Shown: positions 36,191-45,263, numbered from the stretch's first letter. The stretch is DNA of 64,000 nt from JBCCMA01 sp045107005 (GCA_045107005.1 JBGCFP010000032.1:25794-89793), one strand, 5' to 3'. Made by a program: numbers and translations. Notes: generated by a model from the letters alone, not told the origin.

Positions 36191-37048
36191 GTGATTGAGC
36201 TCGTATTGAGACCAAAAATTCGGGATCTGGGCGAGTTTGAGGTGCGACGCGTCTTGCCGGACCGAGCACGGCGGACGGTTGGTCCGTTCGTCTTCTTTGA
36301 TCACATGGGTCCGGCGCAATTTCCGCCCGGTTCAGGTATCGCAGTACGGCCACACCCGCACATTGGCCTGGCGACCATTACCTATTTGTTCGACGGCCAG
36401 ATTCTGCATCGTGACAGTTTGGGCGAGGTGCAGACGATCTACCCGGGCGCCGTGAATCTGATGACAGCCGGGCGAGGCATCGTGCACTCGGAACGGGCTG
36501 GCGATGATCTTGATGAGGTCTCGACACTGCACGGCATTCAGTCATGGATGGCGTTGCCCGACCAGGCGCAGGAAATCGCCCCGTCGTTTGATCACTATCC
36601 CGCTGGCATGCTGCCGCAACTGCAAATCGATGAAGCGGTGGTACGCGTCATCATGGGCACCGCATTTGGTCAGACCTCGCCCGTGACACAATACAGCGCG
36701 ACGCTCTATCTCGAATGCCAGTTGCCCGCCGGCAATACGCTTGATCTGCCAATCGACTATGCCGAGTTAGCGGTTTATGTGGTCAGCGGTGAAATCAAAA
36801 TCGCGAATGAAACCTATGGCGAAGGTGCCATGGCCGTGGCCAGCGAGCGGGCACACATCACGCTATCGGCAACCCGCGACGCGCGGGTCATGGTGATTGG
36901 TGGTGATAACCCGGGTCCGCGGCATCTGTGGTGGAATTTTGTCTCCAATTCCAAAGCGCGTATCGAGCAGGCAAAAGCGGATTGGCGCAACGGCGATTTC
37001 GATATGGTCCCGGGCGACGACGAGTTTATTCCGCTCCCGGAGGGCTAA
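36191..37048 (+). CDS. Pirin family protein
   Basis: A 285-residue bicupin. The GTG start at 36191 has AGGAG 9 nt upstream and gives the family-like 'VIELVLRPKIRDLGEFEVRR'. Pirin signatures: 'VGPFVFFDHMGPAQFPPG', 'PHPHIGLATITYLFDG' with metal His residues, 'AGRGIVHSERAGDD', and a C-terminal 'GGDNPGPRHLWWNFVS'. Pirins bind iron and some act as quercetinases or redox-sensitive regulators; which applies is unknown. Upstream in-frame ATGs (36101, 36128) lack ribosome-binding sites. The gene ends at a strong terminator. Confidence 0.88.
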   Translation: MIELVLRPKIRDLGEFEVRRVLPDRARRTVGPFVFFDHMGPAQFPPGSGIAVRPHPHIGLATITYLFDGQILHRDSLGEVQTIYPGAVNLMTAGRGIVHSERAGDDLDEVSTLHGIQSWMALPDQAQEIAPSFDHYPAGMLPQLQIDEAVVRVIMGTAFGQTSPVTQYSATLYLECQLPAGNTLDLPIDYAELAVYVVSGEIKIANETYGEGAMAVASERAHITLSATRDARVMVIGGDNPGPRHLWWNFVSNSKARIEQAKADWRNGDFDMVPGDDEFIPLPEG

Positions 37049-37050
37049 AA

Positions 37051-37078
37051 AAACGGGTCGCAAGCGACCCGTTTCTTC
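37051..37078. terminator. Intrinsic terminator between convergent pirin and TonB receptor genes
   Basis: AAACGGGTCGC (37051-37061), a 2-nt loop and GCGACCCGTTT (37064-37074) form an 11-bp perfect stem, followed by CTTCGT. The stem begins with A-rich and ends with T-rich sequence, so it can terminate in both directions. Confidence 0.85.
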
Positions 37079-37103
37079 GTTAGCTCAGGTTGACGACTCG
37101 CTG

Positions 37104-39356
37104 TCAGAACGTCTTGTTAAACGTCAGCGACCACGTCATGGGATCCTGTACGTACAAGAAACCCGCCAGCAGCGCTACCACCTGATCCCGGTCCGTGCAG
37201 TTTTTGCACGATGCCGTCAGTGACCAGTTTTGCGCTGTGTTCGTCAACGCCACGCCGGCGTTCAAGACCGTGTACGGGTCGATGAGCGCAATATCCTGAC
37301 CGGCCGTGCTGACGTTGTGATCACCGTAACGTACTGCTGTGGCACGTGGCGTAATGATGGTGTCCGAACCAATGTCGAAATCAAACCAGCCGCCGACCGA
37401 GATCTGGGTGTCGGGTGCACGCGTCGGGTCAGCAATGTCTCCGTTAGTATCGACGATACTCTGCGCGCAGCTCGTGCCCAGGGTTCGGCATTCGGTTTGC
37501 TGGGCGACAATGCTTGGATCCAGATTGGTGTATTCACTGTCGAGAAATCCAATGTTGGCGAACACCGTCAAGTTGTCTGTCGGTAGCGCGAGAATTTCAA
37601 ACTCGGCTCCGGCGACTTCCAGATCGGCGGAGTTTTGCGTGATAAACGTAATCGAACCGTTGTCCGGGTCAGTGAACGCTGAGGGCAGCTGAAAATCCGA
37701 GACGTCGGTGAAAAACACGTTGGCGTTGAAGCGCAAGCTGTTGTCCAGAAATTCACTGCGCAAACCGCCCTCGTAGTTCCAGACTCTCTCGGCCGAGAAG
37801 GGCTGCAGCGTGGAGGTGACAGTGCCGCGCGCGTTCCAGCCGCCGGACTTGAAGCCGCGGGTGGCGGAGGCGTAAGCCATGATGTCGTCGGTAAACTGAT
37901 ACTCAAACGCGATGCGCGGCGTCAGAATTGATTCCGTCTGCACCAGTGGGATGCCCGCCGCAACGAGGTCTGCGCTGTTGATGACGGCGCCTGCGGCGGG
38001 GTTGCCGTTATCGCGCAAGCCGATGTCCTTTTCCTCGTCGGTGTAGCGCAAGCCCAGCGTCAGGGTTGCCTGTTCGTTGAAGTGCCAGTCAGCCTGCGCG
38101 TACAGCGCCCACGAATCTACGGTGTTGTCGAGAATCCGATCGTATTGAATCAGCGGCAGACCGACCGGTGGTGGTGCCAGCCCGATGGCGCCCAGGTTGA
38201 AGATCTGAGCCAGATCGGTTTCGTTGTCTTCGGTGAAGTAGAACACGCCCGCGACGTAATCGAGCTGGTCGTCGAACAGGGTGCCCGTCAGCTTGGCTTC
38301 CAAAGAGAACTGATCGTGCTCCCCGGCGTTGGCGATGGTAAATCCGCCAGAGTTAAACGCGCCGTCGAAAAAATCGAGCAGGAAATCCTGATCCAGTGCG
38401 AGGTAGCTCGCCATGACGGTGAGCTCTGCGTTGTTCAGGTCGAACGTCAGGTCGGTGGTCAGGTGCGCAGAGTCCGTTTCATTACCCAGTGGAAAGCTCT
38501 GCTTATCACCAACGATCTGCCCCGAAAGCGGGCTGCCTTCCTGCACCAGGCCGGTATTCGAAATACGACCGTTCCCTTCGATCGAGTTGAAGATGTTGGC
38601 GTGGTCGGAGCGCACAACCGTGGCCGAGCCGTCCCAGGTGACGGTTGGCGAAATGTCCCACTGCACGTGTGCGCGGACACCGAAGTTGTCTTCCCGGTTC
38701 AGGTCATTTTCGCCTGTCGTTGGGTTGTCGACGAACCCGTTGTCTTCCACGTAGTAGGCGGAGACTTTGGTGCGGAACGTGTCAGCAATCGGATAGTCGA
38801 TGCTGCCGCGAATCTGGGTGCGGCCAAAACGCCCCGCGCCGACTTCCAGATAGCCGCCGAATTCCGGTGCCGGATCGTTCAGGATCATGCGGACGGCCCC
38901 ACCGGTTGTGTTACGGCCAAACAAGGTGCCTTGTGGTCCCCGCAGCACTTCGACACGGTTGATGTCGAACAGGGCGTAGTTGTTCGCGTTCTGGCGCTGG
39001 ATGAAATAGTCGCCGACGTAAGTGCCAACGGGCGGATCAAACGTCGCGATACTCTCGGTGTTGTTCAGTCCGCGAATGGCGTAAGTATTCGCCGTGCCCA
39101 AGCCGGTGTTGTTGTGCGCGACGAAGTTCGGCACGATCTTGGCGATGTCGAGTGCTTCGGTGACGCCGGCTTTTTGCAGCGTGTCGGCGGAGAACGCCGA
39201 AACCGCGACCGGAATGTTCTGCACGCCTTCTTCGCGTCGCTGAGCTGTCACCACGACTTCTTCAAGCTGCTGTGCAAGCACCTCGGGAACCGCGGCCAAC
39301 ACACCTAATGTGACGATGCCCAAGACGACCTGTGTCGATTTGGCACTACTTCCCAT
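37104..39356 (-). CDS. TonB-dependent outer-membrane receptor
   Basis: A 750-residue receptor with a signal peptide ('VVLGIVTLGVLAAVPEVLAQ'), a TonB box ('LEEVVVTAQRREE'), and a plug domain with 'VEVLRGPQGTLFGRNTTGGA'. A 22-strand barrel follows and ends in 'MTWSLTFNKTF' with the terminal aromatic residue. The plug shows the type common in sphingomonad and marine gammaproteobacterial receptors for small aromatic or terpenoid compounds as well as siderophores, so the ligand is open. The 22-bp palindrome at 39393 sits 36 bp upstream. The shared operator with the 40-45 kb operon suggests it imports that pathway's substrate. Confidence 0.92.
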   Translation of the reverse strand: MGSSAKSTQVVLGIVTLGVLAAVPEVLAQQLEEVVVTAQRREEGVQNIPVAVSAFSADTLQKAGVTEALDIAKIVPNFVAHNNTGLGTANTYAIRGLNNTESIATFDPPVGTYVGDYFIQRQNANNYALFDINRVEVLRGPQGTLFGRNTTGGAVRMILNDPAPEFGGYLEVGAGRFGRTQIRGSIDYPIADTFRTKVSAYYVEDNGFVDNPTTGENDLNREDNFGVRAHVQWDISPTVTWDGSATVVRSDHANIFNSIEGNGRISNTGLVQEGSPLSGQIVGDKQSFPLGNETDSAHLTTDLTFDLNNAELTVMASYLALDQDFLLDFFDGAFNSGGFTIANAGEHDQFSLEAKLTGTLFDDQLDYVAGVFYFTEDNETDLAQIFNLGAIGLAPPPVGLPLIQYDRILDNTVDSWALYAQADWHFNEQATLTLGLRYTDEEKDIGLRDNGNPAAGAVINSADLVAAGIPLVQTESILTPRIAFEYQFTDDIMAYASATRGFKSGGWNARGTVTSTLQPFSAERVWNYEGGLRSEFLDNSLRFNANVFFTDVSDFQLPSAFTDPDNGSITFITQNSADLEVAGAEFEILALPTDNLTVFANIGFLDSEYTNLDPSIVAQQTECRTLGTSCAQSIVDTNGDIADPTRAPDTQISVGGWFDFDIGSDTIITPRATAVRYGDHNVSTAGQDIALIDPYTVLNAGVALTNTAQNWSLTASCKNCTDRDQVVALLAGFLYVQDPMTWSLTFNKTF

Positions 39357-39392
39357 GGCAGCTCCTCTGGCCTTTTACGGCGGCAATCGAAA

Positions 39393-39414
39393 AATGTTAT
39401 AAGAACATAACATT
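39393..39414. promoter_or_regulatory. Palindromic operator, TetR-type candidate (copy 1)
   Basis: AATGTTAT (39393-39400), a 6-nt spacer and ATAACATT (39407-39414) form a perfect 8-bp inverted repeat. It lies between the divergent TonB receptor (36 bp from its start) and the SnoaL-like gene (50 bp from its start), and so can control both. The same 22-bp layout occurs at 45317. Length and symmetry are typical of TetR-family operators, but no regulator gene is in the window. Confidence 0.8.
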
Positions 39415-39464
39415 AGGCTAATTGATCTGTAAACTGACTCTATGGTGAGATTCTGAACAAACTG

Positions 39465-39947
39465 ATGTCCTGTGTGCCGCGTTACTTACTGGCGCTGGCG
39501 CTGTTCGCTTTGGGCACTTTGCCCGTTCAGGCGGACGAACAAACGCGAGCCGTTTTCCAAGAAATTGGCGGGCGCTGGATCGACCGATACCTGGCGGAAG
39601 ACCTGGACGGTCTAATGGATTTGTACACCGAAGACGCCATGGTCATGCTGCACGGCAAGCCGATGATGCGTGGCAAACCCGCCATTCGTGCTTTTTTCGC
39701 CGACAGTCTGGGTAAGGCCAGTGTGACGTTCGAGATTGACGTCGAGCGCGCCGAAATTCACGGCGCCATGGCCTATCTGATCAGCAAGTACTGGATGTCG
39801 ATTCGGCCCCATGGTAGCGATAACACCGTCACCGATGTTGGACGCTCGCTGTTGATTTACAAGAAAGGGTCAGACGGCGAATGGAGAATTCACGCCGACA
39901 TCGATCAGGCGACTCCCGATGTCACGTGGCCGCCACCGGAGTCTTGA
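39465..39947 (+). CDS. Exported SnoaL-like / DUF4440-type protein
   Basis: A 160-residue protein with a signal peptide ('YLLALALFALGTLPVQA') and an NTF2-fold domain: 'WIDRYLAEDLDGLMDLYTED', 'MMRGKPAIRAFFADSLGKA' and 'GRSLLIYKKGSDGEWRIHAD'. Family members include small isomerases, hydratases and inactive binding proteins. The periplasmic location and the shared operator with the TonB receptor suggest handling of the imported compound. Catalytic residues are not certain. It converges on the SDR gene with 3 bp between stops. Confidence 0.8.
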   Translation: MSCVPRYLLALALFALGTLPVQADEQTRAVFQEIGGRWIDRYLAEDLDGLMDLYTEDAMVMLHGKPMMRGKPAIRAFFADSLGKASVTFEIDVERAEIHGAMAYLISKYWMSIRPHGSDNTVTDVGRSLLIYKKGSDGEWRIHADIDQATPDVTWPPPES

Positions 39948-39950
39948 GTT

Positions 39951-40784
39951 TCAGTGCATTTCCTCGCCGCCGCTGACGTTAATGGCGTCGCCATTGATGT
40001 AGCACGCTTCGTCGGAACACAAAAAGGCAACGGCATTGGCGGTGTCGCTTACCAGGCCAACGCGACCTAACGGGTTGCGCGCGCGAATATCCGCGCGGTA
40101 TTCCTCGACCGTCTTGCCGCGAAACTTTGCGAAGTATTCATTTTGCTCGGCGCCCAGGCCCGTCGTGACGTGGTTCGGACAGACCGCGTTGACGGTAATA
40201 TTGTGCGCGCCCAATTCCAGCGCGCTAGTGCGCGTCAGACCGATCATGCCGTGTTTCGACGCGATGTAAGCGGCCAGATGGGGGAAGCCGGTCTTGGCAC
40301 CCTGGCTGGCAATATTGACAACGCGACCGCCATCGCCCTGTTCGATCATGACTTTGGCCGCATGCTTGGTGGTCAGAAACGACCCCATCAAATTCACGTC
40401 GAGGACGGCTTGCCACTCGGAGCGCGACACGTCCACCAGAGGCTTGAGCACGTAGCCGATGCCCGCGTTGTTAATTAGCATATCGATGCGACCGAGTTGA
40501 TCGCGTGTGATCGCCATCATCTGGGCGACTTGATCTTCATCCCGCACGTCGCAGGCCACCGGGATCGCGTTCACGCCGGTGTCGCGCGATATGGCGTCGG
40601 CGATGCTCGTGATCTCGCGCGTCGTGCCCACCTTGTTTTCCGGCATGTGCTCGGCCGCTTGCCCGATGTCGCTGATCACGACGTCGCAGCCGCTCTGGGC
40701 CAGTCGTCGCGCGATGCCTTGACCCAAACCCTGCTTGCGCCCCGCGCCGGTAATGATCGCGACTTTCCCTTTTAAACTGCTCAT
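39951..40784 (-). CDS. Short-chain dehydrogenase/reductase
   Basis: A 277-residue classical SDR. The NAD(P)-binding motif is 'IITGAGRKQGLGQGIARRL', with 'CDVRDEDQV' and 'LINNAGIGYVL'. The catalytic set is the Ser in 'IASQGAKTGFPHLAAYIASK' (YxxxK at its end), and 'NAVCPNHVTTGL' follows. It would oxidise or reduce a hydroxyl/keto group of the pathway substrate in the cytoplasm. It is the last gene of the six-gene minus-strand operon, 10 bp after the HapK/EthD-like gene. Confidence 0.88.
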   Translation of the reverse strand: MSSLKGKVAIITGAGRKQGLGQGIARRLAQSGCDVVISDIGQAAEHMPENKVGTTREITSIADAISRDTGVNAIPVACDVRDEDQVAQMMAITRDQLGRIDMLINNAGIGYVLKPLVDVSRSEWQAVLDVNLMGSFLTTKHAAKVMIEQGDGGRVVNIASQGAKTGFPHLAAYIASKHGMIGLTRTSALELGAHNITVNAVCPNHVTTGLGAEQNEYFAKFRGKTVEEYRADIRARNPLGRVGLVSDTANAVAFLCSDEACYINGDAINVSGGEEMH

Positions 40785-40794
40785 GCTGATCGCC

Positions 40795-41106
40795 TCACTC
40801 GATGTCGCTGATCAGAATAAACTGCGGCTGGTCGGCATAGCCCTGGAACGCCTTGACCACCGCCTGCATTTCATCCGTCTGGGCGTCGGCGCCAAGTTCG
40901 GGCACGCTGCTCACTTCGAGCCATTCGGCGTATTGATAGGGTGGCGCGTCCTCGGAGCCCATGAGACCGTCAGCGCGATATACGTCGAAGCGCGACACGG
41001 CGTTCAGGCCCCGAGCGGTCGGCAGATCCTTCTCGCGTGCCCAGGTTTCGTACTCGGCAATGTCAACGCCGTCTTTAAGATTGAACAGGACCAGTATTTT
41101 TTGCAT
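40795..41106 (-). CDS. Dimeric alpha-beta barrel protein, HapK/EthD-like
   Basis: A 103-residue protein with ferredoxin-like strands: 'KILVLFNLKDGVDIAEYETW', 'DLPTARGLNAVSRFDVYRA', 'PPYQYAEWLEV' and 'AVVKAFQGYADQPQFILI'. The pattern resembles the REDY-like HapK protein and the wider EthD/Dabb barrel group. Relatives act as monooxygenases, isomerases or dehydratases, or only bind ligands. It lies between the flavin oxidoreductase and the SDR with gaps of 12 and 10 bp, so a role in the same pathway is likely. The family call is by pattern memory and should be checked with a profile. Confidence 0.65.
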   Translation of the reverse strand: MQKILVLFNLKDGVDIAEYETWAREKDLPTARGLNAVSRFDVYRADGLMGSEDAPPYQYAEWLEVSSVPELGADAQTDEMQAVVKAFQGYADQPQFILISDIE

Positions 41107-41118
41107 TCGCTTGCTCCA

Positions 41119-43095
41119 TTAAAGTGTGTTGCCGACCGAATGGCCCATGGCCGTGGCCGCCAGTAACGTGTCGGGGGTGTGGCAATCGCCGACGCGCTTA
41201 ACCGTTGCACCCGCTGCGAGCAGCGGCTCGGCGAGCTGATCGTCCGGTCGACGCGGCGTTGAGTAAGTGACCAGCGCCACGTCATCAATGGGCGTCTCGT
41301 TGCCGGTGTACAGATTGCGCGCCATCGCGACGCCGTCTTCAAGTCCGCCGATGTCGCCAAACTCACAGAACGGCAGAATCTCGATGCCGCGCTCGTTCAG
41401 TCGCCGATAAATGCCCTGGCGCATGACCAGCGCTTCTTGCTGGGCGACGGTTTCGCGCGGCGTCATCAGCACGACGCGATCAAACAGAGCGCTCAGGCGC
41501 TCGGCCGCCATGTAAGTGCCGTGCGTGTGATCCTGGTCAAACAGAACGGCCGTGCCACCCTGAGGTTCGTTGTAGTCGAGCAGTTCGCGCATCAGCGAAC
41601 GCAAATCCATGATGAAACCCTCTTCGCGAAGCGCATCAGGGAGCTGGCGCGGCCACATCATGCTGGCGCCGGTGGCGAGCACCACGGTCTCGGGGGTTAG
41701 GTCCAGCACGTCGTGTTCGCTCACTTGGCCACGTACCTGCAGTTCCAGCCCGGCGCGCTGCGCGGCTTGCAGCTGGTAGTCGTAAACGCTGCTCAGGTTC
41801 TCGCCGCCGGGCAGCAGCGCTTGCAGTGACGTTTTTCCGCCGACTTGCTCGCTGCGAGCGAGCAGCGTGACCTCGTGCCCGCGGGCGGCCGCAATCCAGG
41901 CGGCTTCCATGCCGGCGACGCCGCTGCCGACAACAACGACGCGCTTGGTTTGTTTGGTTGGTGCCGGCCACCAGTCGGCCTCAATGGTCATCCCGACGCG
42001 CGGGTTGTTGTCGCAGGCAATCGGCAAGCCGTCACGAATGATGGTGGCCCAGCAGGTGTTGCACGACACGCAGTAGCGAATCTCCGCGGCGCGACCGGCG
42101 CGCGCTTTGTTGGGCCACGCCGGGTCGGTGACCAGTGGGCGACCCAGACCAACGAGTTCGGCATCGCCCTCTTCAATCAGCCGCTCTGCCTCAGCCGGGT
42201 CGGTGATCAGACCGAGCGCCATCAGCGGAACGTCGCCGGCGCTTTGGCGCATGGCGCGGGTAATGTCGGCGAAAGGCACGCGGGGGCCGTGCATGTCCGG
42301 CACGTGACGATCAAGCCATGGCGAGTGTGAGCCCTGCGCGTGACAGAAATAGGAAAACAGTTCGGGCTTCGCCAGCTCGGCCGTAAAACGCTGCGCTTCC
42401 TCTATATCAATGCTGCCCGGTACGCTGTCGACGCCCGGCAACTTCAATCCGATAATGAAGTTCTCGCCACAGCGCGCACGAATGCGCGTGCCCAGTTCGG
42501 TGATGACGCGCGTGCGCCGCGCGACGTCGCCGCCCCAGTCGTCGTCGCGCAGATTGCACCACGGTGACAGGAACTGGTGAAACAGATGGCCATGACCGGC
42601 CGACAGTTCCACGCCGCTGAAGCCGGCGTCTTGCAGGGCATCAGCCGCTTTCGCAAAACGCTCGATCAGATCGTCGATGGCTTCGCTGGCAAGAGCGCGC
42701 GGGACGGTCCAGCTCAGATCGTCGGGCAATACCGACGGAGCGATCGCGTAAGGATGCTTGCCGGCTTCATGTCGGCCGCGACCGGAATCCTGGAGCTGGC
42801 CGAGGATTCGACAGCCCGCGTCCTCGACCACGCTCGCCCATCGCTTGAGGCCGCTGCTGTCCTTGAATACGTTCACTTTGTACGGCTGGTGATGCCAGGG
42901 CTGCACCGCAAGCGGCTCCGTGACGATCAGGCCAGCGCCGCCTTCGGCGCGGTTGCGATGGTAGTTGATCAGCGACTCGGAAACCGCCTGATTGCGTCCC
43001 ATCTTGGTGGTCATCGACGCGTGGGCCACTCGGTTGCGCACGCGCACACCGTGCAGATCCAGCGGCGCAAACAGCGCCTCGCAGGGCGTACTCAC
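41119..43095 (-). CDS. Old yellow enzyme-type NADH:flavin oxidoreductase with C-terminal FAD/NAD domain
   Basis: A 658-residue enzyme of the 2,4-dienoyl-CoA reductase/trimethylamine dehydrogenase type. The N-terminal FMN barrel has 'LFAPLDLHGVRVRNRVAHAS', 'AGFSGVELSAGHGHLFHQFL' and 'LVGLGRPLVTDPAWPNKARA'. An iron-sulfur cysteine cluster follows: 'RYCVSCNTCWATI'. The C-terminal part has the Rossmann motif 'VVVVGSGVAGMEAAWIAAARG'. It would reduce an activated C=C bond or demethylate/oxidise an amine. The GTG start at 43095 overlaps the stop of the preceding membrane protein (GTGA), showing coupling. Confidence 0.88.
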   Translation of the reverse strand: MSTPCEALFAPLDLHGVRVRNRVAHASMTTKMGRNQAVSESLINYHRNRAEGGAGLIVTEPLAVQPWHHQPYKVNVFKDSSGLKRWASVVEDAGCRILGQLQDSGRGRHEAGKHPYAIAPSVLPDDLSWTVPRALASEAIDDLIERFAKAADALQDAGFSGVELSAGHGHLFHQFLSPWCNLRDDDWGGDVARRTRVITELGTRIRARCGENFIIGLKLPGVDSVPGSIDIEEAQRFTAELAKPELFSYFCHAQGSHSPWLDRHVPDMHGPRVPFADITRAMRQSAGDVPLMALGLITDPAEAERLIEEGDAELVGLGRPLVTDPAWPNKARAGRAAEIRYCVSCNTCWATIIRDGLPIACDNNPRVGMTIEADWWPAPTKQTKRVVVVGSGVAGMEAAWIAAARGHEVTLLARSEQVGGKTSLQALLPGGENLSSVYDYQLQAAQRAGLELQVRGQVSEHDVLDLTPETVVLATGASMMWPRQLPDALREEGFIMDLRSLMRELLDYNEPQGGTAVLFDQDHTHGTYMAAERLSALFDRVVLMTPRETVAQQEALVMRQGIYRRLNERGIEILPFCEFGDIGGLEDGVAMARNLYTGNETPIDDVALVTYSTPRRPDDQLAEPLLAAGATVKRVGDCHTPDTLLAATAMGHSVGNTL

Positions 43096-43745
43096 GCGGG
43101 TTTGACGACACCAAAGTAGGTGGCCATCAATACGCAAATATAGATGCCGATGACCCACCAGTAGACCGGCGCAATCGCTTTGCTGTACAACGCGTCGCGC
43201 TCGGGCGTCGCGCCGTTGGTCATGATGTCAGTGAACGCGATGACGGCGGGTTTGAACGTGATGTCCAGCGCGATGCCGCACACGAGCACCAGCGCGATCG
43301 CAACGATTTTCATGCTCAACCACAACGGCGCCGTGCCCCACAGCGTGAACGCCGCGTAGCCAAGCGCGAGCACCAGAATAATGTGCAGCGCGAAATTCAC
43401 CTTGTGCGACAACGCCTCGACGGCGGATTGCGGTTTGAGAAAGCCTGCCCACATGATGGCGGCCCACACCAACGCGGCAGCCCAAATGCCGAGCAGCGCG
43501 CCGCTGCCCAGTGACACCATGCCCAGGTTGTTTGCGAGCGTGAAGCCGCTCGGCAATATCAGGATCACGGCTGTACGGGGCAGTCGATCGAGCACCATGC
43601 CCAACTGCATCAGCGACCCGCGCGTCTCGACGCTCAGCTCGCCGCGCTCCGACATTTTTGCCGCGAGAAAAACGCCCAGGTCTGTGCCCAGCCAGAACAC
43701 CAGCAACAGAATGTGAAAAAGAACCATGTAAGAATGCGTAGCCAT
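43092..43745 (-). CDS. Multi-spanning membrane protein of the catabolic operon
   Basis: A 217-residue integral membrane protein with about six helices, including 'YMVLFHILLLVFWLGTDLGV', 'LLGIWAAALVWAAIMWAGFL', 'FALHIILVLALGYAAFTLWG', 'MKIVAIALVLVCGIALDI' and 'VYWWVIGIYICVLMATYFG'. His-10 and the conserved WxGTD-like motif in helix 1 resemble small di- or tetra-heme-free membrane proteins such as CopD/DUF2269 relatives, but I cannot assign a family. It could carry electrons between the flavin enzyme and the quinone pool, or be a transporter. Its stop overlaps the oxidoreductase start. Confidence 0.7.
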   Translation of the reverse strand: MATHSYMVLFHILLLVFWLGTDLGVFLAAKMSERGELSVETRGSLMQLGMVLDRLPRTAVILILPSGFTLANNLGMVSLGSGALLGIWAAALVWAAIMWAGFLKPQSAVEALSHKVNFALHIILVLALGYAAFTLWGTAPLWLSMKIVAIALVLVCGIALDITFKPAVIAFTDIMTNGATPERDALYSKAIAPVYWWVIGIYICVLMATYFGVVKPA

Positions 43746-43784
43746 GCAAAAGCTCCGGAAATGAAAGGGGAAGCGGCTCGTCGA

Positions 43785-44063
43785 CTATTTGGTGATGTTC
43801 TGGCCTGCTTCGAGTACGCGCCGAATCAGTTTATCTCGTTGCGCGTCCCAGTCCGCTTCAAGTTCCGGTGTTGGCTCAAAGTTGTCAATGTCTTCCGTGG
43901 TCAGAATGTTGCGCTCGGTCAGTAAAGCTTCAATGGTCAGCAGGCGTTCCTTAACGGCCCAGTGTTCCGCCATCAGACGTGCCATTCGGGCGAGCAAGCG
44001 ATCGAGTTCCGGATCGGAGTAGAACCCTTTGCGACCGCCTTTGACTTCTCTGCTCAGCGCCAT
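43785..44063 (-). CDS. Small hypothetical protein in the catabolic operon
   Basis: A 92-residue, mostly alpha-helical and highly charged protein ('DPELDRLLARMARLMAEHW', 'IEALLTERNILTTEDIDNF', 'LEADWDAQRDKLIRRVL'). It starts 3 bp after the methyltransferase stop codon, so coupling is likely. There is no signal peptide or membrane helix and no recognised family. It may be a small accessory subunit, since genes of this kind often encode partners of an adjacent enzyme. Confidence 0.7.
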   Translation of the reverse strand: MALSREVKGGRKGFYSDPELDRLLARMARLMAEHWAVKERLLTIEALLTERNILTTEDIDNFEPTPELEADWDAQRDKLIRRVLEAGQNITK

Positions 44064-44066
44064 GTC

Positions 44067-45263
44067 TTAACCCTTTGCCTTGCGCGCGCCGAAGCCGTAC
44101 CACTGGATGCTGTCGGCCAGCCGCCCGGTGTTTTCATCAAACTCGACCGGACCGGACACGGCCTGCACGAAGGTCTCTTCGTCGATGTAGGTATAGCGCG
44201 GCATGACGGCTTCAAAAAAGGTGTCAGCGTCGAAGCCCGCGTCCAGGCACAGTGCGCGGTAACTCTGGTCACGAAACCCTTTATAGAAAGGTTCGTTGTT
44301 GTAGTAGCAGTCCCAGTCCAGATAAAACGCGTCGTACGGGCCGAGGTTTTCGTTCGGCGGCAATTCCATGTTGAGCATGACGCCGCCTGGCTTTAGGATG
44401 CGGCGCGCTTCGCGCATGTATGCGTCGATGGCGTCCTTGGGCAGCTCGTGCAGGAACATCGAGCTGAACACGATATCGGCGCTGTTGTCGTCGAAGTTCA
44501 GCATCTCGGCTTTCGCCTGATGGAAGTGCACGGTGACGCCCATCGCCTGTGCTCGCGCATGAGCGTAACGTACGCAGGACGCGGCCACGTCGACGCCGTG
44601 CACCTCGGCGTCGGGATAGGTTTGCTTCCACGGCAGTGTGTTGTGACCGATGGAGCAACCGACGTCGACAATGACTTGTGGCTTGTCGTTCGGGTTGCGC
44701 GCCTGGTAATACTTGGCCATGGACCAGCCGATGTCGTTCAGGCGACGACCCATCATGCCAAACGCGAACACGTTCAAGCCCTGATCGTACACAGCACCGG
44801 CGCTCAGCGAGTCGTCGCTGCCGCCGTAATTGCCCGGCATCAAATGCACGTCAACCGCGTTGACGTAGGCGGGAATATCCAACTCCGGATCCAGTGACAG
44901 CGTGCCTTGGGCGCGTGACTGATCCGACGTCATTTGTTCAAACTTGGCATCCAGCGTGTCGCCATGCTGCTCGATGTTGTCCATCACCGTGTCCCACACC
45001 AGTTCCTGGGTGGCACAGCGCAAACTGCTGTAGCGCTTGAAGGTGTCGCTGTCGCGGATGGCCCGATGCACAGCCCAACCATCTTTGGGCGTCGTGGCGT
45101 CGTCCTTGGTGAGTTCGGGTTCTATGTTCTGCTCGTAGTCGGTACGCATCTGCGTGGCCACGTCCGTTAGCACATAGGCACGCAGCCCCGATACAAAACG
45201 AGCCCGAGCCAGATCGTCGCGACTTTTTGGCAGGTCCATATCGTGATGCAAGCTTTTTTCCAT
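44067..45263 (-). CDS. SAM-dependent methyltransferase, first gene of the catabolic operon
   Basis: A 398-residue class I methyltransferase. The N-terminal ~190 residues form a helical domain of unknown type ('RDDLARARFVSGLRAYVLTD', 'RYSSLRCATQELVWDTVMD'). The Rossmann domain has motif I 'VIVDVGCSIGHNTLP', then 'EVHGVDVAASCVRYAHARA' and 'ADIVFSSMFLHELPKDAID' and 'ARRILKPGGVMLNMELP'. ATG 45263 is preferred over GTG 45272; GAGG lies just upstream. The 22-bp palindrome at 45317 is 53 bp upstream, so it is the operator-proximal gene. Methyl acceptor unknown. Confidence 0.88.
   Translation of the reverse strand: MEKSLHHDMDLPKSRDDLARARFVSGLRAYVLTDVATQMRTDYEQNIEPELTKDDATTPKDGWAVHRAIRDSDTFKRYSSLRCATQELVWDTVMDNIEQHGDTLDAKFEQMTSDQSRAQGTLSLDPELDIPAYVNAVDVHLMPGNYGGSDDSLSAGAVYDQGLNVFAFGMMGRRLNDIGWSMAKYYQARNPNDKPQVIVDVGCSIGHNTLPWKQTYPDAEVHGVDVAASCVRYAHARAQAMGVTVHFHQAKAEMLNFDDNSADIVFSSMFLHELPKDAIDAYMREARRILKPGGVMLNMELPPNENLGPYDAFYLDWDCYYNNEPFYKGFRDQSYRALCLDAGFDADTFFEAVMPRYTYIDEETFVQAVSGPVEFDENTGRLADSIQWYGFGARKAKG

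Noticed and set aside
38082..39308. A 408-codon plus-strand frame opposite the TonB receptor
   Set aside because: The receptor's plug and barrel motifs are intact on the minus strand; the antisense product is Val/Arg-rich without features.
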